DNA of 64,000 nt from Cyanoderma ruficeps (GCA_008694505.1 VZDJ01007755.1:9562334-9626333), one strand, 5' to 3'. Counted from the first letter of the stretch, positions 27,587 through 45,419 are shown. A program made the numbers and translations. The notes: generated by a model not told the origin, from the letters alone.

Positions 27587-27832
27587 GGAGCTGAGATAGA
27601 AGTGGATGAAAATGGCACACTGGATTTGAGCATGAAAAAGAATCGAAGCCAAGACAAAGTTATGCCTCTCACTTCTTCCAGCACAGCACTTCCCACTCCT
27701 TCCTCTTCTCCTTTCAAAGCAAGCAGCATCCTGGTAAATGCAGCCTTCTACCAGGCACTTTGTGAACAGGAAGGCTGGGATACACCAATCAACTACAGCA
27801 AGACCCATGGCAGGAAAGAAGAAGAAAAAGAG
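27587..27832 (+). CDS. ST18: ST18 coding exon 8 in window (MYT1 domain)
   Basis: Acceptor TGTCAG at 27586, donor GAG|GTATTT at 27833; 82 codons, phase 0 both sides. It encodes GAEIEVDENGTLDLSMKKNR, a Ser/Thr/Pro-rich segment with PTPSSSPFK, SSILVNAAFYQALCEQEGWD, and INYSKTHGRKEEEKE. The LDLSMKK segment resembles the PxDLS motif by which repressors recruit CtBP, though the Pro is replaced (Thr-Leu-Asp-Leu-Ser). The Pro/Ser cluster could be a phosphorylation site. Both are inferences. Confidence 0.97.
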
Positions 27833-30800
27833 GTATTTTTTCAGTTTCTGAGTGACTTTTTCCCTTGCATGAGAGACCATATGATAGTCTTTAGGACCAT
27901 CTAGTACAGTTTAGAGGGAATCACTTCCCATAGGTAGAGGCTTGTGAACATTCATCTAGTTTTAATGGTCACATAGATGGGATACAAAAAGCCCCTTACC
28001 CACTTTGAAAAATCTTGCTTTCAGAGCCTACTTGTTAATGTCTGTAAGTCTCTAAGGTAAGGGAAACAAAGGTATCCATCATTAGAGTCTGCTTTTTAAA
28101 TTTTGTTCCTAATGGCTCAGTCCTGTAACACAGACAGCCAAATGGACTTGCAATCACCAGAGAAAAAAAGAAAAACAAAATAAAAATAATCCCAACAAAT
28201 AAAATCAAATAAAGACAGTTCTTTCATGCTGAAACAAAAGACAATTTTTCCATATTAACTCTTCAGACTTCTAGATAACTTGCTATTTAGGCATTTAAAC
28301 TCACACCTAAACCTTGACTGTAATATTCTTCCACTGGAAAACTTTTTATTTTACATACTGCAAGAAATTTCTGCTGCTGAGTCTTAGATCTCCAACTTGC
28401 AACTTGTGCCATCAGTCTTCCAGCATGTCACTTCCAAATCAATAATTGTCTTGATTTTAGTTGTTTCTGTTCTGCTCTTTCATGTCTGTTTACCCTGTCT
28501 TGAAAACAAGGCATCGTCCCTTATGGCCTTTCTTTCTTATTCTTCTACTTTGCTGGCACATTCAATTTTTTTTTCTCTTCAACCTGACTTTAAGGATATG
28601 GACTGCTTTCATTTTTCTTAAATCAGTAAGGGACCACCAGCTCTCTAAAAGGGTGATTAGATAAAGGCCTATGTTAAAGCTTTCAGAAACAAACTAGAAG
28701 ATGTCCCGGTTGGAAGGTTTTATACTACTCCTTGTTTGGTTTTATAAATCTAATAATAGAATTTGATCATTATATTGATATGAAATTATCTTTTCTTCAA
28801 ATATCAAATCTGACACTTCAAGAAGACATAGATGGAGTAAAGCTATTTACAATTGAGGTCAGGGGGCTCTGGCCTCCAATTGAAACAACACCTAGAATTA
28901 AAAGATAATTCAGTGATTATTCAGTAATTTCCTGAGGAAAAAAATAATCTATCAGCCCTGGGTAGTGGGTTGTAATGTATCCATGTAAAGGCTTGCCCTT
29001 CTTGGAGGCTGGGTTGTCTTGAACCTTTTGCAGTCTCCTCTTTGGGGCTAACGATGGTCTCTGTCTCACCAATGACTGAACAATTCCTGTAGCAGGGTTT
29101 TGGAGTGGGTTTGATGTGAAGCAGGAGGCTGAGGGCTCAGGCCCTTCCCCATTCATGCTGCATGATGAGCAAGCACATCCAGCTTTGAGAGGACTGCTCT
29201 CCTGCAGGGATCAAGAGGTGTCACAGACATGGCAGGGGACAGGTCAAGACAGGAGCACTTCCACATCCCCCCCCCCCTAGTCCATGCCGGGCTTTCACAA
29301 GGCTATGATGGGTGTCTGGATGTTTCCCTGTCCATTTCCAGGACAGGGAATTAGAGGCAGCTAAACTACCCAATAGGATATAATGGTCCAATGCACCCAG
29401 GCACTGGTGCCCCTTGCACTCAGTGCTTTGACACTGTGCATTTTGCCCCTAATTGAGGATCTGACCCCAGATCTCTGCTGTGACATTTTGCTGTCCCAGG
29501 GGGCCTTGACACGTCCAGGGATGTCAGGGCCAGAGGCTCTGTTTTCAAAATCAAAGACTGGCAGTTATCCTTATGCAAAGAAAATGACTGATTATATCTA
29601 TTTCTAATTCATTGTTATCTGGTTCATATGCACAACAGTTGCTTAATTTTGGTGGTAATTTCCAGAAAATATTGTCTCTCTCTCTCTCAGCAAAATAGCC
29701 TGTCCAGATGCCCCCTTAAAAAAAAAAAATAACTGAATTTGGAAAAAGCTCAAAATCTCTCCAAAAGGAAAGCACTGAGAAATAACTAGAGCTGTCATTT
29801 AGTTCAACTGTCAGTTCTCCAAAGATTTCAGGGCTTAAAAATGTTAAAAGTGCCAGATGCTATTATCTGTTATTCATGTTACCATTATGTTCTGGTCTTT
29901 GCTGAAATCAAGATAAACTTCCATCTGTACATTAATGGAGTATCATTGCTTGCTTTCTTTCAGTAGTGTGCATGCATGAATACACACATGCTCTTTGCAG
30001 GAAATAGCAGTGCTTGGACCAATTGGGTTGGTTCTGATTTTTCTTTTAGTCTGAAATTCTTTAGATTTTAATAGCATTTAACTATAAATCCATTCAAATG
30101 GAAAAGGAAAAATTATACATACAGTTGGGCTTGACTAGCTGTGGTGATCATCACCCAACATACCAGAAAGAGAGAAGTGCTAAAGGTGTTTTCCCAAAGG
30201 ATTATCTCTCCCTCTAAAGATAAACAGCTGGAAAAGCACACGAGCCAAAACATGATGCTCTACTTTTAGTCTTAAGTGGAGAGGATCAAAAAGTATTTGT
30301 TCTTTATTTCTGACCTTCTGTATTTCAGACAGATGCAACCCCTTTTGGGCCACATGTAGTGGTGTAAGGCTCTAGAAAGGCAGAGTTTCAGTATTCCTTT
30401 GCCTACATTTCCTTTGCATTGTCCAGATTTTGCAGCTTCTACATATATGAAGATTTTATGCTGCTTGAACGACACCAAGTATCCCTCAAAGAACTAAAAA
30501 AATGCTGAAGAGGTCACCTGTTTTAATGTCTATTTATCTCACTTACTCCTGGGAAATATACTAGGAAAAGACGTGTATAAAATTGTTGATGTTTCTGTAT
30601 GTATGTGTGTGTGTGCCTTTAGTTACAAATCCTAATAGCTCAATTCAGGAAATTCACCATTAAGATTTGAAAAAAGCTAATTATTTAAAGATAGAAAATG
30701 AAAATATTGCAATTCTAAGCCCTCTGATATCAGTTATACTGGTGGCTGTAGGTGTACTCCTGTCAGTCTTCACCATGAAATCTTGTTTTTATTAAATGAC

Positions 30801-30919
30801 TCAGTGAAATGAAGCTGTGACCTGCAATACTGTACCATTTTGTCAAGCCTTGGAAACACATAATTCTCCATCAGTCTCCTCTGTCCAGCAGGTATCAGAC
30901 AGTTACATGATGAATAACA

Positions 30920-30964
<45 letters not shown>

Positions 30965-33437
30965 ACAATGTTTCTGGCCCGTCACCAGAGAAAGATCAGG
31001 ATATCTTTCTTGATTCCTTGATTCTTGATTATATTCTTGATTTAAAATCAAGACTACAAGTTACGCATATGAAAACATTAACATATCCTGCAGCACAAAC
31101 AGTTATGGCTACTCTGGTATGCTGCTGCAGGTGCATCCTGAGGTGCGCCCAGATCACAGCGGAGTGCTAGAGGGTCCTTTTCACCACCCCCTACTCCAGG
31201 CTGCTCTCAGTAGTGGAAGAGGCTGATGTATGCCTGGTTTCAGTACATAGGATCCAGGCAAGGCATGTTTTAAATTTTCAGGAACACACGTCAGTTCAGT
31301 GACACAGATGTAGCCTGGCAGAGTTAGTTGTTAGACAGGAAGCTGATAAACCACCCTTCTTTAACCTCCGTTAAATTAAGTGGAAGCCATTTTACCTGTG
31401 TTTTTTGAAGTTATTTTGACATCTGATCCTTTCCAGCTGGCAACAGGAGGTTAGCATTTTTTGTTGTTTCTTTGGGGAGCTTTTGATTTTACAATAACTT
31501 GTACCGGTGATGATCCCTGCTTGCACTTACATGTTTGTAAGAAAGGTAGGTCAGAACTTGTGGACAGAAGCAGTCAGGAATTCAAATACTCATGGCAATA
31601 TCACTTCTATATGCCACTGGGAATAAGATTTAACCCAACTTTGGAAAAGTGTCATTGGTATTTCTTGGATCTTGAACAGAGCTGACATCCATTTTTTGAC
31701 TTTTGCATTTTAGCATTTTAGTTTCCATGTTTGGAAGACTTTCAATCATTTATTATTTCTGTACTAACATTTTATCAAGACCTGCAGTTGCTAATTTTCT
31801 CTGTTGCTCCTTATCTGAAGTTCTCCTTCAGAAATATAATTCCCCAAGCCTGAAATATATGAGGGTTTTTCTATGTATTTAAAATAATTACTCATTAATT
31901 ACTGTGAAAGAATGTTTAGTAAAGCTGAATATACATATTTTCGCTTTCTATATCTGTAGCAGATTAGATTATTCCCAAACAAATTAACCCCACAAATGTG
32001 GTTGAAAAAATCAGTAGTAATTGATACAGCAATAATATTGCATCGTTTTGATATTTATGTGAAGTGTCAGTTACAGTAGGCAGTAGGTAGCCAGTAGCAG
32101 AAAGCAGAAGAAAGTCATATTGAGGATCCAGCCTCCAAACAGGCAAAGATGAGCTGCCAGAATTGAGGACCATATGGAAGCTTTATCAGAAGAAACACCC
32201 CTGCAGAGCTTACAAGACCCAGGAGGCAGAAACTCCATTTTCAGTCCAGATTCGACTCATCCCTGCACTGTGTGCTCACAGCTCTGCAGACAACCCTGCT
32301 CCTCTGTCCTGGCATGTTTGTCATCTGCACGAGCCCAGAGCATCCGTGGCACCAGCACTGTGTGTTTAGCAGAGGCCGGGACCTTCCCCTCTCAACCACA
32401 GGCAGCAGTTTCTGCTCCTACAGGTGGTAATCTCTGGGAAACACCTGAGTATTGGAATAGAATCACAAAATCAATATGAAGTCCAGTAAAGGATTAACAG
32501 AGGTCTGATAATTGATGCCATAAGCTTTGTAGAATTCTCAAATGATAAAATGGATACAAAGCATCCCTCCAAAAAGAAAATACTTATCTTTCATAAAGAT
32601 AATAATAATTGAAGGCATTAAGTCTCCAAACAGTATAAACCAAGCTATTTTGTAATGATCAAACATTTTTCAGAAAACAAAAATGCCATTTCCTTCCAGG
32701 ACTCCAAGTGTCCAAAATGCCTTCCCAAGGGAGTGAATGCTCATGATTCATACCATCCACCAAACAGCATGGTAACAGTGATGATTTCAATCTACAAATA
32801 GCAGAAATGAAAAACTACCCTTAGCAGCTGCTATTAAGAAAGCTTCAAACTTTTTTTTCCTTATTTTTTTTTATTTTAACAAGAATTTGCTCTTTCAATA
32901 AGGTAACAGGACATTCCATTCCACTGATCTTAAAAGCTTTGCATTTACATCTGCATATGTAAATAACACTTTTTTTAATTTATGGTTGCAATTTTGTAAT
33001 TTATGGTGCAATGGTCACAATTTTAATTGCATTCAAAAGTCAGCAATGTACTTACACAGCAAATAAAAAAACATAACTGCCAAAGTCTTGTTTGGCTCTA
33101 CCAACAACCACTTTTCTCTTCTCTGTGTACTTTTCTTTGGCCTTTATCACCATCTTATAAAACAAATACAAATTTCTCTTTTATATGGCTTAAACTAGCA
33201 TCTACTTTCAGAAATATTTACACAGCATTTTTAAAAGTCTGCCCGTAAGAACCTGAAACTATGATATACTAAACTTTCTTAATTTCTCTCTCTCCATCAT
33301 TTCTCTTTAATTTCTTTCTTTTTTTTTTTTTAATGTTTTACAAGAAGTTCTTTTCTTGCCATGGAAAATTGTTTCTTGAATCTGTGAGAGGATTTGAAGA
33401 GAGAAACCTTTTGTTACATTCTCATCTAATATTTCAG
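27833..33437 (+). other. ST18 intron (5.6 kb)
   Basis: GT-AG intron ending in ATTTCAG. It contains a C-run at 29267-29277, a short (TC)n near 29678, a TG run near 30605 and a compound (CT)n(CA)n microsatellite (30918-30967). No exon or mobile element was recognised. Confidence 0.75.
30918..30967. repeat. Compound (CT)n(CA)n microsatellite
   Basis: About ten CT units run directly into about fourteen AC units without interruption. Likely polymorphic. Confidence 0.95.
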
Positions 33438-33553
33438 AAAGATCCAGTGGGCTCTCCAGAAAACATGGAGGAGAAGAAGTACCCAGGAGATGTCTCCATA
33501 CCAAGTCCTAAACCCAAGCTCCATTCAAGAGATCTCAAAAAGGAACTCATCAC
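33438..33553 (+). CDS. ST18: ST18 coding exon 9 in window (end of linker, lead-in to finger 3)
   Basis: Acceptor TTTCAG at 33437, donor ATCAC|GTGAGT at 33554. It encodes KDPVGSPENMEEKKYPGD, then SIPSPKPKLHSRDLKKELI and two bases of the Thr codon before finger 3. The basic SPKPKLHxRDLKKE lead-in is typical of ST18 and its paralogues. Phase 0 in, phase 2 out. Confidence 0.97.
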
Positions 33554-36500
33554 GTGAGTCAAAAAAATGCTGCATTTTCCTTTGCCCTGGTCAGGACTGG
33601 CTATGCTGCTGTTCCGACTTCTGTTTTGAAGTAGATTTGCAGGAACTGAGCAGGGACAATTCACTGCCTGTATTTAGTTCCACATCATGGGTGTGCAGAC
33701 ATGAGATTCGGAGCTACAACAAGCCAGAGCATGCCTGGGGTGTCTGGATAGATTAATGACTAAATTAATACTGGGTGCCACCCCTTATTCCTCAGACAGA
33801 TAGGTAACAAGTGGACAACAAAGTGGTTCCTTCTACAAAACACAGTTCTATCACAGATTGGTTCTGCTAATGCTTACATAATCAAATAAGCTTTAATTGA
33901 ACAATCGTCATTATAGATCCATTGCTTAGAGCTCGTGTAGAAGCAGTCAGGATTTCTCAGACAGAAACTATGCAGAGTTCATAAAAAAGACAAATACAAG
34001 ACAGAATGGCGCTTTCCAACTTGTCGGAAATGTCCTTCATCTGCTTCCTTCCAAGCAGAATTAGTTATCCAGTCCTGCTGAAAATCCAGTGGCAGTAGAA
34101 ATTCATGCCCTGGGACTATAGGCTAATATGCTCTTTTCATAAGTTTCAAAACTTTACTATCTAGAAAAGCAAATAGACCCTATTAAATCTGGCTGCACAC
34201 AACAGCTTGTTTCAGTTTAGAATTGTTCACTAAAATTGTCCCAAGCATCTCATAACACAAGTCACTTTTTAAAAATCTCATCTATGCTCTTCACAAAATC
34301 CCTTTGGGTTCACATCAATACCATTTTGATATTAACCCAGAGTTTTCAGTGTAATTGTCAAATAGGACTCAGCAATCATTTATGGCACTTTTCTTTTTGT
34401 CCCAAGCCAGGGGAGGTCCCTCTGAACAAGTGTGGTCCATATCACTTAGTGGTGATAGCTCATAACATATCACTGCAGGCTCACCCATAAATAAACGAGT
34501 CACATCCCCCCAACTTGTGTTCTGCTCTCCAGACTCGGTGGCACTGAAGCAGTTAAAGCTGCCTCTAGAATTTACATTTCCCTGGGGCAAACTGCTGTGA
34601 AGAGCGATTCTTTCCCCTCATGTCATGCAGTCTGCATGTTGTCTACTCACCACATTATATCCGCAGTCATAGTTCATGACCTAAATTGCTACAGGTCAGG
34701 TTGTTTTGCCTCTTCTTCTACAACAAATGCATACAAAAATCACCGAGAGTTTATTTGCTGAAGACTAATGGCTTTTCTTTTGTAATATTTATTCCTTTGT
34801 GATACTGACCTGTTTTGAGATACCTGTAATATACTTTTCTACTCTCCTAAATAATACCACCAAAGTATTTACTAGGTCAATGATGAGCTTAGAGTTGTTG
34901 TACTCTACTGTATTCAAACAGTATCTAAAAACAGATATCTAAAATGTAATTGTGCCAAAAATTAAATAAGGAATAGTTTTAATTTATTAGAAGAATCCAT
35001 AGGCAATATAGGGATCAGATTACGTTCCTGTGATCCCACTGAGCTCAGATATTTTACTGAACAATTCAGTACAGTTGGCTCCATCATGAGGAAGCTTTTA
35101 AAATGACATAGGCACTGGCAGAGAAAAAATTTTGAACGTGGAACGTTTTTGAACGTTCGCAGTTGGAGCGAACTACTGTATGAATACGACCGTCTAGCAT
35201 GTGCTTTCTATTCTTCCATGTTAATTCTGCTGGCCATAACAGCATAGCTCAGGTTGAAATGAGCTATGAAAATGAGGCTGATGTCTTCCTAAGGCTTTTT
35301 TACAGATTTGAAAAACTTCCTAGCATTCTGCCAGCTCAGAGAAAGTAGCCAGGTGAGCATCTCAGGCACCCCTTTTTCATCAGCATGGAGCACTAGTTAG
35401 TTTTTGTGCAGCATCTGCTTGCCCTCTTAATCCATATTCGCAGTGAGAGAAAACCAGCTTTTTATAAGGCAACTCTGCAGGGTTGGTGTTAGAGTGTTTT
35501 AAAGTACTGTTCAAAAGTATATTTAATTCACCTCCTCCTCCACCTCCACGCACAAGTTGCATTTCTTAGTATCTTTGCCCTTTTGCAGAGGAGTGTATCC
35601 CTGTTTGATAACTAACTTCAGTATTACAACTGAAGAAGGGCTGAGGAAAAAGACAAGCTATAACATCTTGTCCAGGTCGAGCATACCTCCATCTCTTGGT
35701 TTAAATGAGTATATCTATTCTGTTAAACATACACCATTGTCTTGATTCCAGCCAGGACAGGGTTAAATTTGGCAGCAGCCAGGAGGTGGGGTGGCTGGGA
35801 CCTGGGGGTTATTCTATAACCTCCCCCAGGGAGAAGGTTTTCCTCCCAGTCAAATAATCTTGGCAAAGGTTGTGTAACACCAGTTCTGTTCTGAGCAATC
35901 ATTTGCCTATCTTGTGCACTTATGGATATTTTTGCTGTTACCATTCATTTTGTTATCTCATTGCTATTTTCAGTAAATTGTCCTTATCTCAAGATGTGGC
36001 TTTCACCTTCTGTGCCTCAAATTCTATTCTCCAGCCTGCCACAGGGGAAGGAGGAAGTGGGGGTGAGCAAGCAGCCTATGGTTTGGAGAGCCTTGGTGGG
36101 AACATTAATCTGCAGAGTACTATTCCCAAACCACAACGACCACCTTTGTATCACTTCTCAGTTCCGCTGAGAAACAGCTTGAGAAAGTTTTGTTCTCTTT
36201 TGGAACTTCAGATGTGTGATACTGACGTGCTTTCTGTTCCGCAAGCAACCCTAATACCTTTCTCACTTTTATCAGTAAATAAATATTGAATATGTTTCTA
36301 AAAAAGGTGCCTTATTTTAGTCAGAAGTGAAAGGAGTTATTTTAAATATCACTGTTCTCTGGCCTCCAATATGTTATCAGAAACTTCAGCTCTAATGTTT
36401 ATGAATTGTGAAGATTTTGTGCCAAAAATAAAAGTCTTTTTAAGAACTCACTTTGTAAGCAAAATACCTATGCAAAGGTGACCCTACACAGATAAAAAAA

Positions 36501-36731
36501 TAAGGGTTTGGATTATTTGCATTTTGGAAACAGGAGAAATTCTTTCCCTCTGTGCTTCAAGTAATAATTAAAAAACAAGTGAAGTTTTTCTAGATTTCTG
36601 CAGTGTCGTGACGATGTGTAATGATGAACGTGATTACCCCAAGGATCATTACATAATTAACATTAAGAGTATGGTGAGCTATGTGGTGTATTATACATAC
36701 TCTAATTTCTCTCTCCTTCTCCTTTGCATAG
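33554..36731 (+). other. ST18 intron (3.2 kb) with solo LTR
   Basis: GT-AG intron ending in TTGCATAG. The main content is a solo ERVL-type LTR (about 35738-36104). A CpG-containing GAACGT cluster with a short inverted repeat lies at 35134-35173. Confidence 0.8.
35738..36104 (+). mobile_element. Solo LTR, avian ERVL-like endogenous retrovirus remnant
   Basis: It starts TGTCTTGATTCCAGCC and ends in CA. In order it shows the plan of the common avian ERVL-type LTR: GGACAGGGTTAA near the 5' end, a GGCTGGGACCTGG block, a TATTCTATA block, GAGCAATCATTTG with TTGTGCA, a TAAATTGTCCTTATCTCAA block (the usual form is TAAACTGT-TTATCTCAA) near the RNA-end region, a CT-rich then G-rich stretch, and GAGCAAGCAGC near the 3' end. 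The match is to my memory of that consensus. No internal retroviral sequence flanks it, so it is a solo LTR left by recombination. It is diverged and no clear target-site duplication is visible. Same orientation as ST18. Confidence 0.82.
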
Positions 36732-36794
36732 GTGTCCAACCCCAGGATGTGATGGCAGCGGTCATGTAACAGGAAACTATGCCTCACACCGCAG
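36732..36794 (+). CDS. ST18: ST18 coding exon 10 in window (zinc finger 3, first part)
   Basis: 63 nt. Acceptor GCATAG at 36731, donor GCAG|GTAAGA at 36795. It carries three zinc ligands of finger 3: Cys at 36733 and 36748, His at 36787, in [20 protein letters not shown]. It ends two bases into the Ser codon. The same length and phase recur in the exon at 42696-42758, which encodes the identical 20 residues. Confidence 0.98.
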
Positions 36795-37600
36795 GTAAGA
36801 AACAACAGGAAGCCTAAAAGAGGAAATAGAGCGACTTCTAGCTCTTGTCATTTTTGAACCTTTTTCTACTAACCATAGATAAGTATTCAGAAGCAATTTT
36901 GCAGAAAATAATCCACAGAGAAATGTAGCTGTTTTTCCTAGTTTTGTTATATTTGTGAAGGTCTGGACTTAATATACTGAGGCAGTTAAGCAGCGTTTGC
37001 TTACTCCTGTAGCTGCATTTCTCAGCTGAGACCTGCAGATAAGTCATTTAGTGAAGTTTGCATTTCCCTGAGCATACAGGCAGTCTCTATACAGATGTTG
37101 CATGTGACTTTAAATGAGGTTTCTGCGTACCTCTCTATGAATGGCTTTGAAATTCATAATCTGCTATTACAACCTGAGGATATTAAATATTTTCCTCAAA
37201 ATAGCCTACTGTCAACCTAGGTGTTGAAACAATAATTTCCTGCTTTTGCCTTGGAAGCAGAATGGAAGCATTTTCTGCTTTCTACCAACCACATGGACCA
37301 GATCCTCTAGCTGTCCTTCATATAGGAAACATATAGGATGGATTCTGTGTACCTCTGTCCCCCCATAGCAAACTTTACAGGGGCTAGAAGACTTTGTCCC
37401 TAACTACATACTTTTTTAGTGATTTAAGAACCACAGCCTTATGTTGTCTGGTCCTTCTTTGCCAAGAAAATTTGTTTATTTAATATATATTATTTAATAT
37501 GTATATTAATATAAATCATAGATTGTCTGGATGTTGCTGTTTTAGATAAAAATAAATGCTTTGGTTCAGTAAAATATTTCACATCAGGTTTTCTTTTCAG
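36795..37600 (+). other. ST18 intron (0.8 kb) splitting finger 3
   Basis: GT-AG phase-2 intron at the His-Arg-Ser position. AT-rich stretch near 37475-37515. No repeat or exon was recognised. Confidence 0.75.
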
Positions 37601-37669
37601 TGTTTCTGGGTGCCCATTAGCTGACAAGACATTAAAATCCCTTATGGCTGCTAACTCTCAGGAGCTCAA
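37601..37669 (+). CDS. ST18: ST18 coding exon 11 in window (zinc finger 3, end)
   Basis: Acceptor TTTTCAG at 37600, donor CTCAA|GTAAGT at 37670. It completes finger 3 with SVSGCP (Cys at 37611), followed by LADKTLKSLMAANSQELK, the spacer to finger 4. Phase 2 in and out. Confidence 0.97.
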
Positions 37670-42843
<5,174 letters not shown>

Positions 42844-42924
42844 CTTGTCTGGTTGTCCTCGTGCCAGGAAAGGAGGTATCAAAGTCACTCCTACCAAGGA
42901 AGAAAAAGAAGACCCTGAACTTAA
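42844..42924 (+). CDS. ST18: ST18 coding exon 13 in window (zinc finger 4, end)
   Basis: Acceptor TTTCAG at 42843, donor CTTAA|GTGAGT at 42925. It completes finger 4 with SLSGCP (Cys at 42854), then RARKGGIKVTPTKEEKEDPELK, a basic then acidic spacer before finger 5. Phase 2 in and out. Confidence 0.97.
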
Positions 42925-43962
42925 GTGAGTACAGAGCCAGGGGTCCACCACCAGTGGAGGGGGGGGGAAATGGCCTGTAAGAGTTCAGGACTTGAGGAAT
43001 CACAGGGAGATGCCCCAGTTAATCTCAACCATGTGAGAATAGTGCCCAGAGCTGGAACCAAACCAAGTGTTTCAGCTTCTGGTGGAGCTGGTGGAGTCCA
43101 TCACCTAGGAGACTGAAAAGCGTGGAAGGATTGCTGTATCTGCTTGCATTGCTCCAATTATTTTAAAGAGTGCTATGTAAGTGCCAATTGGTTGAAAAAA
43201 TGAAAAAATTGGCAAAATGAAGGAAAATTATTACTGACTGAGGTGAAACATGTCAGCTAATTAAATCAGAGTGACACCTTCAAAATATGTTCCAGGGAAC
43301 TTAAATATCTGTAAGTCTCATGTCTTTTCTAAATGAACGAAAATTTCACTTAAAGTGAAAACTAGAAACTCAGTACACTCCTGGCTTGAATGCACATTCT
43401 GTTAAATTTTGTAAATGATAACTGCCAGAATATAAAAGTGAAGACTTAGTTGTATGGAATATTGTCTTAATACTTCCTAATGATATATGCAAAACTGCAT
43501 AACACTGACAGGGCAGCACAAAAAACTTCCTATTCTTCCTTTGCAAGTATTTGCATGGGCTCCCATGCAAGTTTTCCAGTTACAGGAACCCACCCTCTGC
43601 TTCATACCAGAAACTGAGATAGAAAGGAGACAATGTTGACTTTCCATACATTTGAAGTGTGATTTATTGCCCATGATAGAATTTCAATTTTCTTTTCCGG
43701 TAAAATACTATCTAAATGAATGTCTTATTTTCTTAGTCTCTACAAATGTATTTTAAATTGCCTTATTTTAAGATCAGCTGAACCCCCATAACCCAGCTTG
43801 ACAAGAATTGGATGCTCTGATACAGGGTGCCACCAGGCACCAAGCCTTACTCTGTTAAAGCAAAGTAGCAAAGGCAGCCAGGATGATTTTCTCCGTTTTT
43901 TGAGACTGTCTTTGCCTGCTCTCTCCAGTGAAAATGAGGGTTCTTTTGCTGTGTTTCTGTAG
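42925..43962 (+). other. ST18 intron (1.0 kb)
   Basis: GT-AG intron ending in TTTCTGTAG. A G-run lies at about 42957-42968. Nothing else was recognised. Confidence 0.75.
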
Positions 43963-44184
43963 ATGTCCAGTGATAGGCTGTGATGGCCAAGGTCACATAT
44001 CAGGTAAATACACTTCTCATCGCACTGCTTCTGGTTGTCCTTTGGCTGCCAAGAGACAGAAGGAGAGTCCTGTCAATGGGTCTTCACTATCCTGGAAACT
44101 GAACAAACAGGAGCTGCCACACTGTCCTTTGCCAGGCTGCAACGGGCTGGGTCATGTTAATAATGTTTTTGTCACCCACAGAAG
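43963..44184 (+). CDS. ST18: ST18 coding exon 14 in window (finger 5 complete, finger 6 first part)
   Basis: Acceptor CTGTAG at 43962, donor AGAAG|GTATAA at 44185. Finger 5 is whole: Cys 43964 and 43979, His 44018, Cys 44036, with the variant [20 protein letters not shown]. The spacer includes [20 protein letters not shown]. Finger 6 begins with Cys at 44123 and 44138 and His at 44177 ([20 protein letters not shown]). An intron that would split finger 5 is absent. Confidence 0.98.
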
Positions 44185-44478
44185 GTATAACTTTGTGTTT
44201 TCTCTTTTCATTTGTCTTTAACGTTCCACTTTGAATTGGCAACATGTGAGTTTAGAGTCAGAATAAATTGTGCTGAAGTCTTGTGAGTAATAACATTGCA
44301 GCTAAAGTAATACAAAACAGAATTACTGTGAGAGACTTAACTTTTATGTCTTTTTCTATGTTCCCATTGAAGCATGACATTCCAAGGTGTGCAGATTAAC
44401 ACAGTGCCTATGCATTTTGAAATTAAGTAGAGTTCTTTCCTAGGGAAATACGGAGTTGTATCTGCATATCTTAAAAAA

Positions 44479-44479
44479 N
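44479..44479. other. Ambiguous base (N) in an A homopolymer
   Basis: The only N noticed in the window, within a run of about 16 A. It reflects uncertain homopolymer length and lies in an intron. Confidence 0.98.
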
Positions 44480-45397
44480 AAAAAAAAAAGACAGAAATAT
44501 CATTGAATTGTCACCAAAAAAGGTTTTAGTCAAGAGTCATTAATTTCATCTTTCTACAAGTGGAAAATTTGTAGTCATAAACTTTGCATTTAAACAGCTA
44601 AAGTTACACAAAGAAAAAACAGTAAGTGTGCAACACTCATATGGATTGAAGAAGTTCAAAGTTTTACCAATCTTACAAAGAAAATTATCCTTACACAGAA
44701 GGAGTCATACATATAACTAGCAACAATAAACAGCATCTTTCACTGTGAAAAATAATAATCTGACCATATTGAATTAAAAAAAAATCAAAGAGTCTGATTG
44801 GCAAGTTTGGTTCTCTATCTTTAACAGTAATTAAGTCTACATTCTCTATTTGCTTTGCTCTCTTCCTAACACTTTGAGACAACTTCTCCAAAACAAGAAA
44901 TGTCCAAGGTAATTTGAAGTCAAAGTCCAGTGTTATCCTAATTTTATTTCCTGCATCCCATTTAAAAGTCTTTTCATTAGGACACTACTGTAAATTGTTG
45001 CTAATTAAGCAAGTAGCAAAAACTGTATGTTAGCTGGTAGCATTTCATAATTCAGATGATTACTGTCCTACATAAGACTGGGTCACTCTCAAGATCACGT
45101 TAGTTAAAATGACGTAGCAAATATAACTTTGTTTGATATGCTTTCCTAGGACATTTGAAACCTACCAAGTGACTCATGGCTATCAAACAATCTCCCAGTT
45201 ATCTGTCTACTCTGGGCAGAGATAATAAGCAGAAATTTAGAACTGAAGAACCAGCTTCTTTCCCTATATAGCTTTTAGTCAAGCTAATGAAAGCTTAGGT
45301 TTTGCTGCCTTTTTTTTTTTTTCTATATGGAAATACCATGTCTGTTAGGATTCTCTTTTTAAAACAATTTTTATATCCACACCCACCCATCCACCTC

Positions 45398-45419
45398 CAC
45401 ACACACACACACACACACA
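45398..45419. repeat. (CA)11 microsatellite
   Basis: Uninterrupted AC dinucleotides preceded by a diverged CCACCC-rich stretch. Confidence 0.92.

Noticed and set aside
35870..36289. 139-codon open frame on the plus strand
   Set aside because: It lies mostly in the solo LTR, which is non-coding. No retroviral protein similarity is seen.
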